Origin: Alteromonas profundi
GTDB lineage: Bacteria > Pseudomonadota > Gammaproteobacteria > Enterobacterales > Alteromonadaceae
Reading direction: 5' to 3'
DNA length: 64,000 nucleotides
Assembly: GCF_010500865.1 (NCBI RefSeq)
Contig: NZ_JAAAWN010000014.1
Location: 52,839-116,838 of the forward strand
Positions 8,295 through 16,468 of the stretch are shown here, piece after piece. Position 1 is the first letter of the stretch; each line of letters begins with the position of its first letter. The position numbers and the translations under genes are program-made. Below the pieces are notes generated by a model. It saw only the letters and a list, made by a program, of their open reading frames with translations, made no database searches and was not told the origin of the DNA.

Positions 8295-9095
8295 ATGGCG
8301 AAGTCAACGCAGTATCAGTCTAAAACCTCAAATGAAAATGGGGTGATTGAATGGTCGACAGAAGAAAACGAGATTTGGTCTGAGCTTTACGCAAGGCAGA
8401 TACCTTTAGTAAGAGAACGCGCCTGTAAGCAGTATTTAGAGGGGATAGAATTACTCGGGTTAGCTGAAGATCGTATCCCTCAATTGCCTGACATAGACAA
8501 AGTGTTATTAGAACAAACCGGTTGGCAAACCGCAGAAGTACCTGCGCTAATAAACTTCGGGGAATTCTTTCGCCTACTTGCTAATAAGCAGTTCCCTGTG
8601 GCGACGTTTATCCGTAGTCGTGAAGAATTTGACTACTTACAAGAGCCCGATATCTTTCATGAAGTATTCGGCCATTGTCCTTTGTTAACTAACCCCGCAT
8701 TCGCTCATTTTACCCATACTTATGGCAAGCTTGGGTTAGCGGCAAGTAAGGAAGATAGGGTGTATCTAGCTCGGCTTTATTGGTTTACCGTGGAGTTTGG
8801 TTTAGTCAATGCCAACGATGAGCTTAAAATTTATGGCGGCGGTATTTTGTCTTCCCCAGGTGAAACTGTATATGCCTTAGACAGTGATAAACCGCAGCGT
8901 CACCTGCTTACCCCTGTAGACGCCCTGCGTACGCCTTACCGCATCGATATAATGCAGCCGCTTTATTATATTTTACCTAATTTCGATCATTTATTTGAGC
9001 TCGCGGAAATGGATATCATGGCAATGGTACGAGAGGCCAAACAACTTGGTCTTTATACGCCCTTGTTCCCACCTAAAGATAAAAAAGTAAGCTAA
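8295..9095 (+). CDS. phhA: Phenylalanine 4-monooxygenase
   Basis: 266-residue monomeric bacterial phenylalanine hydroxylase, converting phenylalanine to tyrosine with tetrahydropterin and O2. The non-heme iron site is complete: H122 and H127 in FHEVFGHCPLL and E167 in YWFTVEFGL. Length matches the bacterial catalytic-domain-only form. No clear ribosome binding site precedes the ATG, but homologues begin similarly. No pterin-carbinolamine dehydratase (phhB) follows. A TYR-box-like site precedes the gene and tyrR follows, placing it in the aromatic amino acid catabolic regulon. Confidence 0.95.
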   Translation: MAKSTQYQSKTSNENGVIEWSTEENEIWSELYARQIPLVRERACKQYLEGIELLGLAEDRIPQLPDIDKVLLEQTGWQTAEVPALINFGEFFRLLANKQFPVATFIRSREEFDYLQEPDIFHEVFGHCPLLTNPAFAHFTHTYGKLGLAASKEDRVYLARLYWFTVEFGLVNANDELKIYGGGILSSPGETVYALDSDKPQRHLLTPVDALRTPYRIDIMQPLYYILPNFDHLFELAEMDIMAMVREAKQLGLYTPLFPPKDKKVS

Positions 9096-9298
9096 AGCAG
9101 AAGGGGCAAGAGGATTGGGGGAAATTCTCTTGCCTCAACGTTTTGCCGTTACTTATCCCGTATTTAGTTTTTCATTTTTCCGTCTCAATATTTTTTGTAC
9201 AAGGCTACCTTTTTTGTGGGCAGGTAATGTAGAAGTGCGTGCAAAAGAGTGGCGCACGTTGTATTTACTTGTTATCTTTTTGTAAAAGTGTGATATTG

Positions 9299-9316
9299 TG
9301 TACATATATGTTTACA
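9299..9316 (+). promoter_or_regulatory. TYR-box-like operator upstream of tyrR
   Basis: TGTACA-TATATG-TTTACA matches TGTAAA-N6-TTTACA at 11 of 12 fixed positions. It sits immediately before the tyrR coding start, which suggests autoregulation, probably repression. Its position argues against the in-frame GTG at 9298 being the tyrR start. Confidence 0.65.
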
Positions 9317-9336
9317 ATAACGATATGAAGTCACAG

Positions 9337-10893
9337 ATGCGCTTAGAAATTACATGCCAAGACCGTCTTGGTATCACCCAAGATGTTCTTGATATCCTTG
9401 TTGCCCATGAGATCGATTTGCGCGGTATTGAAATCGATCCTACGGGCAAAATATTTTTAAATTTTCCCAATATTGAATTTGCAGACTTTCAACATTTAAT
9501 GCCTAAGATCCGTCATATCGATGGTATTGATGATGTAAAAACAACGCCTTTTATGCCCGGTGAGCGTGAAAAAAACCAGTTATCTGCCATATTACGCACC
9601 TTGCCCGACCCGGTTTTTTCCGTGGATGCAAAGGGGCGAATTCTGCTGTGCAATGAAGCGGTGACTTCAGGGTTAGAGTTAGGGTTTAACGAGGTCGCAG
9701 GTAGTGATATTGGGGAAATCGTTAAGGGATTTAACTTTCAGCGATGGATGGATGGGGATAAGCCCCGTCCCCAATCTACAAAAGTGAAATTCATCCAACA
9801 AGATTACCTTGCGGATATGCTGCCTATTACGGTGGCCGACGGCGAAAGTAATCGAATTATGGCGGGCGCGGTGGTTATCTTAAAATCAGAAATGCGTTTA
9901 GGGCAGCAATTTACTGCGTTTCATCAATCTCCTACTGATAGTTTCGACCGATTTGCCACTGAGTCTACTTGCATGAAACGGGTGGTACATGAAGCAAAAC
10001 GTATCGCCGATTTAGATGCGCCTATACTTATTTTTGGTGAGACGGGCACAGGGAAAGAGATGATAGCTCGTGCGTGTCATCAATCGAGTCGGCGAAGCGA
10101 AGGGGCGTTTTTAGCGCTTAACTGCGCATCGTTGCCGGACAGCGTGGCCGAAACCGAGTTATTTGGCTATGCTGAAGGCGCCTTTAATCAACCTACCGCT
10201 AAAGTCGGTTTGTTAGAGCAGGCACGAGGTGGCACCTTACTTTTAGATGAAATTGCCGATATGTCCTCGCAGCTTCAAGCCAAGCTATTGCGGGTACTTG
10301 AAGATGGTGAGTTTAGACGAGTAGGCGATGCGACTGTGGTATCTGTCGACGTCCGTTTTATCTGTACAACCTGCCGAGATTTAGGTCAACTTGTGGAAGA
10401 AGGGCGTTTTCGCAAAGAACTATACTATCGATTGAACGTACTTAGCTTAGTGATGCCCTCGCTGAAAGATCGGCGTCAGGATATTGTGCCGCTAGCAGAA
10501 GCGTTTATCGCTCAACATAGCACTAAGCTCGGCAGACGACCGGCAAAACTGAGCAAGTCGTGTGTAGAGTTTTTACAGCAATACCCGTGGCCGGGAAACG
10601 TTCGTCAGCTTCAAAACGCGTTGTATCGAGCGCTGTCTCTTTTAGATGGTAAAGAAATTACGAAAGAAGATATTCAACTGCCCAATTGCGCCCCTAGCGT
10701 TACCTACATAGATGAAAATTTTGAAGGTACCTTAGATGAAGAGGTGAAGAAGTTTGAAAAAGACTTGCTAAAACGTCTTTACCCTTTTTATCCAAGCACC
10801 CGGCAGCTAGCTAAGAAACTAGGGCTTAGCCATACTGCTATAGCCAATAAGTTGCGCGAATACGGTATTAACAAGGCCACGGTAAAGCTATAG
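9337..10893 (+). CDS. tyrR: TyrR-type transcriptional regulator of aromatic amino acid metabolism
   Basis: 518-residue regulator with ACT domain (1 to about 70, starting MRLEITCQDRLGITQDV), PAS domain (about 78-185), AAA+ domain (Walker A GETGTGKE at about 234-241) and C-terminal HTH (RQLAKKLGLSHTAIANKL). The sigma-54-contacting GAFTGA loop is replaced by GAFNQP, as in TyrR proteins that act with sigma-70. The start is chosen by homology to E. coli TyrR (MRLE...); ATG at 9325 and GTG at 9298 are in frame upstream but would swallow or crowd the TYR box. It likely senses tyrosine/phenylalanine and controls phhA and fahA-maiA. Confidence 0.92.
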   Translation: MRLEITCQDRLGITQDVLDILVAHEIDLRGIEIDPTGKIFLNFPNIEFADFQHLMPKIRHIDGIDDVKTTPFMPGEREKNQLSAILRTLPDPVFSVDAKGRILLCNEAVTSGLELGFNEVAGSDIGEIVKGFNFQRWMDGDKPRPQSTKVKFIQQDYLADMLPITVADGESNRIMAGAVVILKSEMRLGQQFTAFHQSPTDSFDRFATESTCMKRVVHEAKRIADLDAPILIFGETGTGKEMIARACHQSSRRSEGAFLALNCASLPDSVAETELFGYAEGAFNQPTAKVGLLEQARGGTLLLDEIADMSSQLQAKLLRVLEDGEFRRVGDATVVSVDVRFICTTCRDLGQLVEEGRFRKELYYRLNVLSLVMPSLKDRRQDIVPLAEAFIAQHSTKLGRRPAKLSKSCVEFLQQYPWPGNVRQLQNALYRALSLLDGKEITKEDIQLPNCAPSVTYIDENFEGTLDEEVKKFEKDLLKRLYPFYPSTRQLAKKLGLSHTAIANKLREYGINKATVKL

Positions 10894-10972
10894 ACCTATC
10901 TGTTCACTATTATTTACGCTTGGCGCGTGCCCACTGCCAATCTCATTTTCGTGGCGGTGGGCACCAATAGTG

Positions 10973-10990
10973 TGTACATGCATGCTTACA
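10973..10990 (+). promoter_or_regulatory. TYR-box-like operator upstream of fahA
   Basis: TGTACA-TGCATG-CTTACA matches TGTAAA-N6-TTTACA at 10 of 12 fixed positions and lies 123 bases before fahA. Recurrence of the same 18-bp layout at three promoters of one pathway makes chance unlikely, although this is the weakest copy. Confidence 0.6.
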
Positions 10991-11113
10991 CCGGGTTTAC
11001 TTTTCGTTAACGCCTCCCTTCTCAAACCCACCTTAGTAATGGCATAAAGTGCATCATAGATAGTCCGCGAACTCTTTAATTTGCGCGGTATTAATTTCCT
11101 ACCGGAGAGCATG

Positions 11114-12124
11114 ATGAAGCTTGCAACTTATAATAACGATACTCGCGACGGTGAACTAATGATTGTGTCTAAGGACTTGTCCTGTGCATGTTCAGCGCAA
11201 AGGATTGCCGCTACGCTGCAACAGGCATTAGACAATTGGCAAGACTTGGCTCCTCAATTACAAAGAAAATATGAGCAGCTTAACAAAGGGGAAGTTGACA
11301 GTGTTGCCTTTGACCAAGCTCGTTGTGCTTCACCCTTGCCAAGGGCCTACCAATGGGCAGATGGCAGTGCCTATGTAAATCATGTGGAGCTTGTGAGAAA
11401 AGCTCGGGGCGCAGAAATGCCTGAAAGTTTTTGGAGCAACCCGCTTATGTATCAAGGCGGTTCAGATGATTTTATTGGACCACGAGAAGATATTATATTG
11501 CCAAGCGATGAATGGGGCATCGACTTTGAAGGAGAGGTGGCGGTAGTGACAGATGATGTGCCGATGAATTGTAATGAGCAACAGGCTTCAGAGCGCATTC
11601 GACTAGTTATGTTGGTAAACGATGTATCGCTTCGAGGGTTAATTCCTGAAGAATTAGGTAAAGGTTTTGGTTTTTTTCAATCCAAACCAGCCTCAAGTTT
11701 TTCACCGGTGGCCGTAACGCCTGATGAATTAGGGGAGGCGTGGAAAGACAATAAGGTGCACCTACCGTTACGCTCTACCTACAATGGCGCCCTGTTTGGC
11801 AAGCCTAATGCTGGCGTAGATATGACGTTTAATTTTGCTGAATTGATTGCCCATGCGGCGAAAAGCAGAAACCTTGGGGCCGGAGCGATTATTGGTTCAG
11901 GTACGGTATCAAATAAACAAGGTACCGACCACGGTTCCGCCATTGTTGAAGGTGGGGTAGGTTATTCGTGTATTGCCGAGGTTCGCATGATTGAAACGAT
12001 TAGAGATGGCAAACCTGCCACCCCGTTTATGCAGTTTGGTGACATGATCCGTATAGAAATGTTGGATGCGCAGGGCAACAATATATTCGGGGCCATCGAG
12101 CAGCGTGTGAAGCCGTTAAACTAA
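11114..12124 (+). CDS. fahA: Fumarylacetoacetate hydrolase family protein
   Basis: 336-residue FAH-family enzyme expected to cleave fumarylacetoacetate to fumarate and acetoacetate, the last step of tyrosine breakdown. Visible signatures are the metal-site segment WGIDFEGEVAVV, the catalytic-region LVNDVSLRGL and the glycine loop GSGTVSNKQGTDHGS. I chose the ATG at 11114 (MKLATYNN, the usual family start) with GGAG 6 bases upstream; ATG at 11111 is equally close. Upstream frame to 11081 is not conserved-looking. It is followed 96 bases later by maiA, forming the terminal pair of the homogentisate pathway. Confidence 0.9.
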   Translation: MKLATYNNDTRDGELMIVSKDLSCACSAQRIAATLQQALDNWQDLAPQLQRKYEQLNKGEVDSVAFDQARCASPLPRAYQWADGSAYVNHVELVRKARGAEMPESFWSNPLMYQGGSDDFIGPREDIILPSDEWGIDFEGEVAVVTDDVPMNCNEQQASERIRLVMLVNDVSLRGLIPEELGKGFGFFQSKPASSFSPVAVTPDELGEAWKDNKVHLPLRSTYNGALFGKPNAGVDMTFNFAELIAHAAKSRNLGAGAIIGSGTVSNKQGTDHGSAIVEGGVGYSCIAEVRMIETIRDGKPATPFMQFGDMIRIEMLDAQGNNIFGAIEQRVKPLN

Positions 12125-12220
12125 GTACGCTAACAAACTATTGGTCTATGCTTACATTAGCGCCTGCGTTTGTGACACCAGGGGCTTTCTTACTCTGTTT
12201 ACTGAATATGGCGTTTGCTT

Positions 12221-12889
12221 ATGAGTATTAAATTATACGGCTATTGGCGTTCTACGGCTTCTTATCGGGTGAGAATTGCGCTCAATTTGAAGCAAATTGA
12301 CTATCAGTATATACCGGTGCATTTGGTTAAAAATGGGGGGGAACAACATAGCGATAGCTATGCCTCATTAAACCCAGCTGAATTAGTGCCCACCTTTGTT
12401 GATGATGACGAAGACATTATTTTAAACCAGTCACTGGCGATTATCGAATACCTAGACGAAAGGTTTACTGGTACAGCCCCACTGATCCCTGCTCATGCTA
12501 CTGAGCGTGCTCGGGTACGAGCACTGGCGCAGGATATCGCGTGTGACATTCAACCGGTGGGAAATTTGCGGGTGCTAAACGCGTTAAAAACACAGTATAA
12601 CGCGGACCAAAAACATGTGGCTAAATGGGCTGCACATTGGATTGTTCAAGGTTTTAACGGGATCGAAAAACGGCTTCAAACCCAAGCTGGAAAGTACTGT
12701 TTTGACTTCGATGTAACGATAGCCGATGTTTGCTTAGTGCCGCAAGCGTATAACGCAAAACGATTTGGTGTAGATATGAGTGCCTTCCCATTAATCAGTA
12801 AAATCGTCGATAACTGCAATAAATTAGATGCATTTAAACGGGCGCTACCGGAAAATCAGATTGATTGCGAAAGTGAACTGTGTGTCTAG
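12221..12889 (+). CDS. maiA: Maleylacetoacetate isomerase (zeta-class GST)
   Basis: 222-residue zeta-class glutathione S-transferase. The active-site motif STASYRVRIALNLK is at about residues 9-22, a GST N-terminal thioredoxin fold with LVPTFVDDD follows, and the C-terminal helical domain includes DFDVTIADVCLVPQAYNA. It isomerises maleylacetoacetate to fumarylacetoacetate, the substrate of the preceding FAH. The ATG at 12221 is chosen over a TTG two codons upstream. No strong ribosome binding site is seen. A shared bidirectional terminator follows. Confidence 0.93.
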   Translation: MSIKLYGYWRSTASYRVRIALNLKQIDYQYIPVHLVKNGGEQHSDSYASLNPAELVPTFVDDDEDIILNQSLAIIEYLDERFTGTAPLIPAHATERARVRALAQDIACDIQPVGNLRVLNALKTQYNADQKHVAKWAAHWIVQGFNGIEKRLQTQAGKYCFDFDVTIADVCLVPQAYNAKRFGVDMSAFPLISKIVDNCNKLDAFKRALPENQIDCESELCV

Positions 12890-12914
12890 GTGTAAGCAAC
12901 CATGAATGTTGGTT

Positions 12915-12939
12915 AAAAGCGCACAATAGGTGCGCTTTT
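12915..12939. terminator. Bidirectional terminator between maiA and the Lrp-type gene
   Basis: AAAAGCGCAC-AATAG-GTGCGCTTTT is a 10-bp perfect stem with A and T tracts on both sides, placed between the two convergent genes, so it can stop transcription from both directions. Confidence 0.88.
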
Positions 12940-12950
12940 AAATAACAAAA

Positions 12951-13418
12951 TTACTGCCGCTTAATGGGGAGTTCGGTGGTGTTTTTCACCTGCTTGAGCG
13001 CAAAGGTGGAGCTTACATGGTCGACCAAAGGTAAGTGTGTGAGTTTCGTTTTAAGAAGAAATTCGTATTCTTCAATACTCTCCACTATCACTTTCAATAA
13101 GTAGTCTTTTTCGCCACTGGTGGTATGACACTCTACAATTTCATCTATTTCCTGTACTGCACTTTCAAAATCTGTCAGCGAGTCGCCATCATGATTTTTT
13201 AACGTAACATAGATAAAAACCGACACCCCTAAGTTTAGTTTCTTACTGTTTAATAGTGTGACCTTCCCTAATATAATACCTTCAGCTTCCATGCGTTTTA
13301 CACGGCGCCAGCAAGGGGTGTGCGATAAACCAACACGCTGACTAAGGTCGGCCATAGAGACAGTGGCATCCTGTTGCAGAACCCGTAATATTTCTCGATC
13401 AAATTTATCTAATTTCAT
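12951..13418 (-). CDS. Lrp/AsnC family transcriptional regulator
   Basis: 155-residue Lrp/AsnC regulator. The N-terminal winged HTH (about 5-50, with MADLSQRVGLSHTPCWRRVK) is followed by a RAM/ligand-binding domain (about 65-145, with ECHTTSGEKDYLLKV). It is divergent from the leucine-type dehydrogenase with 195 bases between, and a dyad lies in that gap. By analogy with BkdR and Lrp-type local regulators, it probably controls the dehydrogenase in response to branched-chain amino acids (inference). The exact effector is not readable. Confidence 0.88.
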   Translation of the reverse strand: MKLDKFDREILRVLQQDATVSMADLSQRVGLSHTPCWRRVKRMEAEGIILGKVTLLNSKKLNLGVSVFIYVTLKNHDGDSLTDFESAVQEIDEIVECHTTSGEKDYLLKVIVESIEEYEFLLKTKLTHLPLVDHVSSTFALKQVKNTTELPIKRQ

Positions 13419-13469
13419 TCACGTGGTGTCCATCGTTTTTATGATGTTCATTATATAGAAAAATAAATC

Positions 13470-13487
13470 CTAGGATAGTTGTCCTAG
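13470..13487. promoter_or_regulatory. Dyad between lrp-type gene and leucine-type dehydrogenase
   Basis: CTAGGA-TAGTTG-TCCTAG is a perfect 6+6 inverted repeat in the divergent intergenic region, 52 bases upstream of the regulator start. Size and location fit an Lrp-family operator, but no consensus match can be claimed. Confidence 0.4.
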
Positions 13488-13613
13488 TAAAATAGTCAGT
13501 TAAGTTTATGCTTTGCGGTTTGAAAAACTCTATTTACAACAATGCAAGACTTATCCTCAAACGCATCGGCTACACTTGTGAAAATTAACTCACCCACCAG
13601 AAAAAGGAACCTT

Positions 13614-14672
13614 ATGTCAGTTTTCGATCATGCCGAATTTGATAATCATGAGCACGTTGCATTTTATCACGATGAAGAATCAGGGCTTAGTGCAATTATC
13701 GCTGTACATAATACCAATTTAGGGCCAGCTCTCGGTGGGTGTCGCATGTGGCCTTATATTAACAGTACAGAAGCACTGACAGATGTATTGCGTTTATCCA
13801 AAGGAATGACATATAAAGCTGCAATGGCAAATATTGCCTTAGGTGGCGGCAAGTCAGTGATTATCGGCGATCCTCGTAAACAAAAGACGCCTGCAATGAT
13901 GGAGTCTATGGGTAAATTTGTTGACTCTTTAGGCGGTAAATACTTCACTGCCGAGGATTCAGGCATTGCAGTAAGCGATCTTGCTGCAATGGCCAAACAA
14001 TCTGACTATATCGCTGGCGTTAGTGCGAAGTACCACTACGCGGGAGAAACGCCAGATGGAAACCCCGCGCCATCTACTGCGTACGGTGTATTTGTAGGCT
14101 TGAAGGCCTCCGTAGAATATAAGCTTAATCGTAGCTTAGAAGGCGTGTCAGTGGCTATTCAAGGGATGGGACATGTGGGTTATCGCTTAGCCAAACATCT
14201 TCGCGATGCAGGCGCCACTTTATATGTTGCCGATATCTTTCCTGAAGGGGTAGATAAAGCGGTAACGGAGCTTGGTGCTACAGCGGTGCCCCCTGAAGAT
14301 ATTTTAGGTTTAGATGTAGATGTACTTGCTCCTTGTGCGCTAGGTGCAGCAATTAATGATCAAACCCTACCTACTATTAAGGCAAAAGTTATTGCTGGCG
14401 CGGCGAACAATCAGTTAGCCCGTGAAGAAATTGGCGATTTGCTGGTTACCCGAGACATCTTGTATGCGCCTGATTACGTACTTAACGCAGGCGGTATCAT
14501 CGATATTTTTCATCAGCGAATGGAATCGAGCAGCAACCACGCACTGCGCGAGCATATTGAAGGGATTGGGGATACGCTAAATGAGATTTATCAACGCGCT
14601 GATGCCGAGGGCAGGGCTACGAGTCGGGTGGCGAATTCGATTGCCGAAGAACGATTTTCGAATAAGGGTTGA
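13614..14672 (+). CDS. Leucine/valine-type amino acid dehydrogenase
   Basis: 352-residue Glu/Leu/Phe/Val dehydrogenase, NAD-dependent, deaminating branched-chain amino acids to 2-oxoacids. Visible: substrate-side GPALGGCRMW, catalytic lysine region KGMTYKAAMANIALGGGKSV, and Rossmann fold motif IQGMGHVGYRLAKHL. I start at ATG 13614 because AGGA lies 5 bases upstream and MSVFDHAEFDNHE is the usual family N-terminus; the open frame from 13542 adds 24 low-complexity residues. Exact substrate (Leu, Val or Phe) is uncertain. It is divergent from the Lrp-type regulator. Confidence 0.9.
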   Translation: MSVFDHAEFDNHEHVAFYHDEESGLSAIIAVHNTNLGPALGGCRMWPYINSTEALTDVLRLSKGMTYKAAMANIALGGGKSVIIGDPRKQKTPAMMESMGKFVDSLGGKYFTAEDSGIAVSDLAAMAKQSDYIAGVSAKYHYAGETPDGNPAPSTAYGVFVGLKASVEYKLNRSLEGVSVAIQGMGHVGYRLAKHLRDAGATLYVADIFPEGVDKAVTELGATAVPPEDILGLDVDVLAPCALGAAINDQTLPTIKAKVIAGAANNQLAREEIGDLLVTRDILYAPDYVLNAGGIIDIFHQRMESSSNHALREHIEGIGDTLNEIYQRADAEGRATSRVANSIAEERFSNKG

Positions 14673-14697
14673 AAGTTAGCATTCAAATAGTCATAAT
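14669..14697 (+). promoter_or_regulatory. Sigma-70 promoter for 4.5S RNA
   Basis: TTGAAA, 17-base spacer, CATAAT, then a very GC-rich discriminator. The -35 overlaps the stop codon of the preceding dehydrogenase. A GC-rich discriminator is typical of growth-rate-regulated stable RNA promoters. A hairpin (TTAAGGCA / TGCCTTAA, 14709-14737) lies in the leader before the mature RNA. Confidence 0.65.
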
Positions 14698-14755
14698 GCG
14701 CCCCGCGCTTAAGGCAATGAAGATTTTACTGCCTTAAATAACTACGCGCTTCTAT

Positions 14756-14867
14756 GGTGGGCTTTTGGTCCTCCCGCAATGATACTCTGTGAACTCGGTC
14801 AGGCCTGGAAGGGAGCAGCCGCAGCAGACGACTCATGTGCCGGGATGTGGCTGGGAGCCTGCCACCC
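14756..14867 (+). ncRNA. ffs: Signal recognition particle 4.5S RNA
   Basis: The conserved SRP domain IV core is clear: GGTCAGGCCTGGAAGGGAGC followed by AGCCGCAGCAGA and TGTGCCGGGATGTGGCTGG, as in E. coli 4.5S RNA. The ends GGTGGGCT and AGCCTGCCACC pair to close the long hairpin. End positions are estimates from that pairing. An open frame that crosses this RNA is not a gene. Confidence 0.95.
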
Positions 14868-14937
14868 AAATCTGCTTATATTTGTACCTCTTTTTCATTC
14901 TCTAGCGATACATTGTCTACTTAGCAACCTTTTGCTA

Positions 14938-15231
14938 TTACTCGCTTGCGCTGCGTTCTTCAAAAGGCTTCGCCTTGGTGTCTTTTAGAAATTTTATGGC
15001 CTTGTCCACGGCGTGCGCAACATTCATTTCCATTTGGTTGCGCTCACTTTGCGGTAAATAGAAAGCCATATCCACCTCATAGCGAATGTAGCGTGGAGGA
15101 ACTTGATTGAGAGCAAGACAACATATATCAGCGAGATAATCGGGGCTATTTTCTTTATCTAATTGCAGCTCGGCTATCCGCTCGAGTACAAGGTGTTCGT
15201 AATAGTTGTGAATATCGCTATCTAACTTCAT
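14938..15231 (-). CDS. ComFB-family protein
   Basis: 97-residue protein of the late-competence ComFB family, recognised by the central block CLALNQVPPRYIRYEVDMAFYL. Small, soluble, helical, no signal peptide. Function in gammaproteobacteria is not established; members in cyanobacteria and Bacillus are linked to competence or cyclic-dinucleotide binding. The YIRYEVD segment is the most conserved part of the family. It is isolated between ffs and the divergent TDO gene, so context does not point to a job. Confidence 0.72.
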   Translation of the reverse strand: MKLDSDIHNYYEHLVLERIAELQLDKENSPDYLADICCLALNQVPPRYIRYEVDMAFYLPQSERNQMEMNVAHAVDKAIKFLKDTKAKPFEERSASE

Positions 15232-15379
15232 GGTAATACCTTACTAAATTGTAGATTCGCCGTTAGTGTTCAACAATTTAAACACTTAGCTACCTCTAAA
15301 TTTATAGCTGGTATTTTGTCGATGTCGAGTTTGCAATGATAGTATTTGCGTTACGTTTGTCGAACTAAGCCTTACATCC

Positions 15380-16468
15380 ATGAAAAAGAATGTTGAACCC
15401 TGCTACTACGGCGACTATTTACAGCTTGATAAAGTACTAGGCGCACAATCGCTGCAAAGCGAAAAATATGGTGACGCCGCCCATGAAGAAATGTTGTTTA
15501 TTATCGTTCACCAGGTATACGAATTGTGGTTTAAACAAGTATTGCATGAACTTAATGCCGTCATTGATACCTTCAATCAATCTAGCGTAAAGGATCAACA
15601 ATTAACGTCAGTCGTACATAGGCTACACCGTGTTATTCAAATTCAGAAACTAATGAATGACCAAATTGCTATTATGGAAACTATGACGCCGCAACAGTTT
15701 CTATCGTTTAGAGACTATTTGGTGCCTGCTTCCGGCTTCCAAAGTATACAGTTCAAGCGCTTAGAGATATCCCTAGGATTAAAGCGTGACTACCGCATTG
15801 ATTTTGATAAACAGAGTTTTTACAACCGTTTGTCTGATAAAGATCGTGAATTGCTGGAGGCGTTGGAAAGCAAGCCAAGCCTATTTGAATTAGTAGACAA
15901 ATGGCTAGCGCGCATGCCACTACTAAAAATGGATGATTTTGATTTTTGGGAATACTACAACGCAGCGGCCACCACAATGCTAGCCGAAGACAAAAACACC
16001 ATCGAATCTAACCCACAGCTTAGTGAAGAAGAACGCAGGCAAGAATTAAAAGACTGGCAATCTACGCGGGAAAACTTTGACGCACTTTTTGATGACAGTC
16101 ACTACACACAATTACGCGAGAAGGGGAAGTTTCGGTTAACACACGATGCTATGTTGTCGGCACTATTTATTAAGCAATATTCAGAAGAGCCGATTTTTAA
16201 CTTACCGTTTCAGCTTATTACCGCGTTAACAGACATCGATGAGCAGCTTACTATTTGGCGTTACCGACATGCCATGATGGTACAGCGGATGTTAGGTACC
16301 AAAATTGGTACAGGAGGCTCATCAGGGCATCAATACTTAAAGCGCACCACAGAGTCAAACCGTATATTTCTAGACTTTTTTAATATGGCTACCTTCCTCT
16401 TGCCTAAAAGTGCACTGCCAGAGCTACCTGAAAAAGTGCGAAAGCAGCTTGGTTTTCATTTGAAGTAG
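15380..16468 (+). CDS. kynA: Tryptophan 2,3-dioxygenase
   Basis: 362-residue heme dioxygenase that opens tryptophan to N-formylkynurenine. The N-terminal block YYGDYLQLDKVLGAQ, the HQVYELWFKQ helix and the late GTGGSSGHQYLKRT loop (about residue 310 on) are TDO hallmarks. Length is that of the longer eukaryote-like TDO found in many marine bacteria rather than the shorter form of about 280 residues. No kynureninase or formamidase is adjacent, so the rest of the pathway lies elsewhere. No clear ribosome binding site is visible. Confidence 0.95.
   Translation: MKKNVEPCYYGDYLQLDKVLGAQSLQSEKYGDAAHEEMLFIIVHQVYELWFKQVLHELNAVIDTFNQSSVKDQQLTSVVHRLHRVIQIQKLMNDQIAIMETMTPQQFLSFRDYLVPASGFQSIQFKRLEISLGLKRDYRIDFDKQSFYNRLSDKDRELLEALESKPSLFELVDKWLARMPLLKMDDFDFWEYYNAAATTMLAEDKNTIESNPQLSEEERRQELKDWQSTRENFDALFDDSHYTQLREKGKFRLTHDAMLSALFIKQYSEEPIFNLPFQLITALTDIDEQLTIWRYRHAMMVQRMLGTKIGTGGSSGHQYLKRTTESNRIFLDFFNMATFLLPKSALPELPEKVRKQLGFHLK

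Noticed and set aside
9105..9134. GGCAAGAG/CTCTTGCC as phhA terminator
   Set aside because: Loop is long and no T-tract follows; left unassigned.
9298..9336. GTG 9298 as tyrR start
   Set aside because: It would place the TYR box in coding sequence and adds residues not present in E. coli TyrR.
14779..14988. Open frame of 69 codons crossing the SRP RNA
   Set aside because: It lies on the 4.5S RNA and has no coding features.
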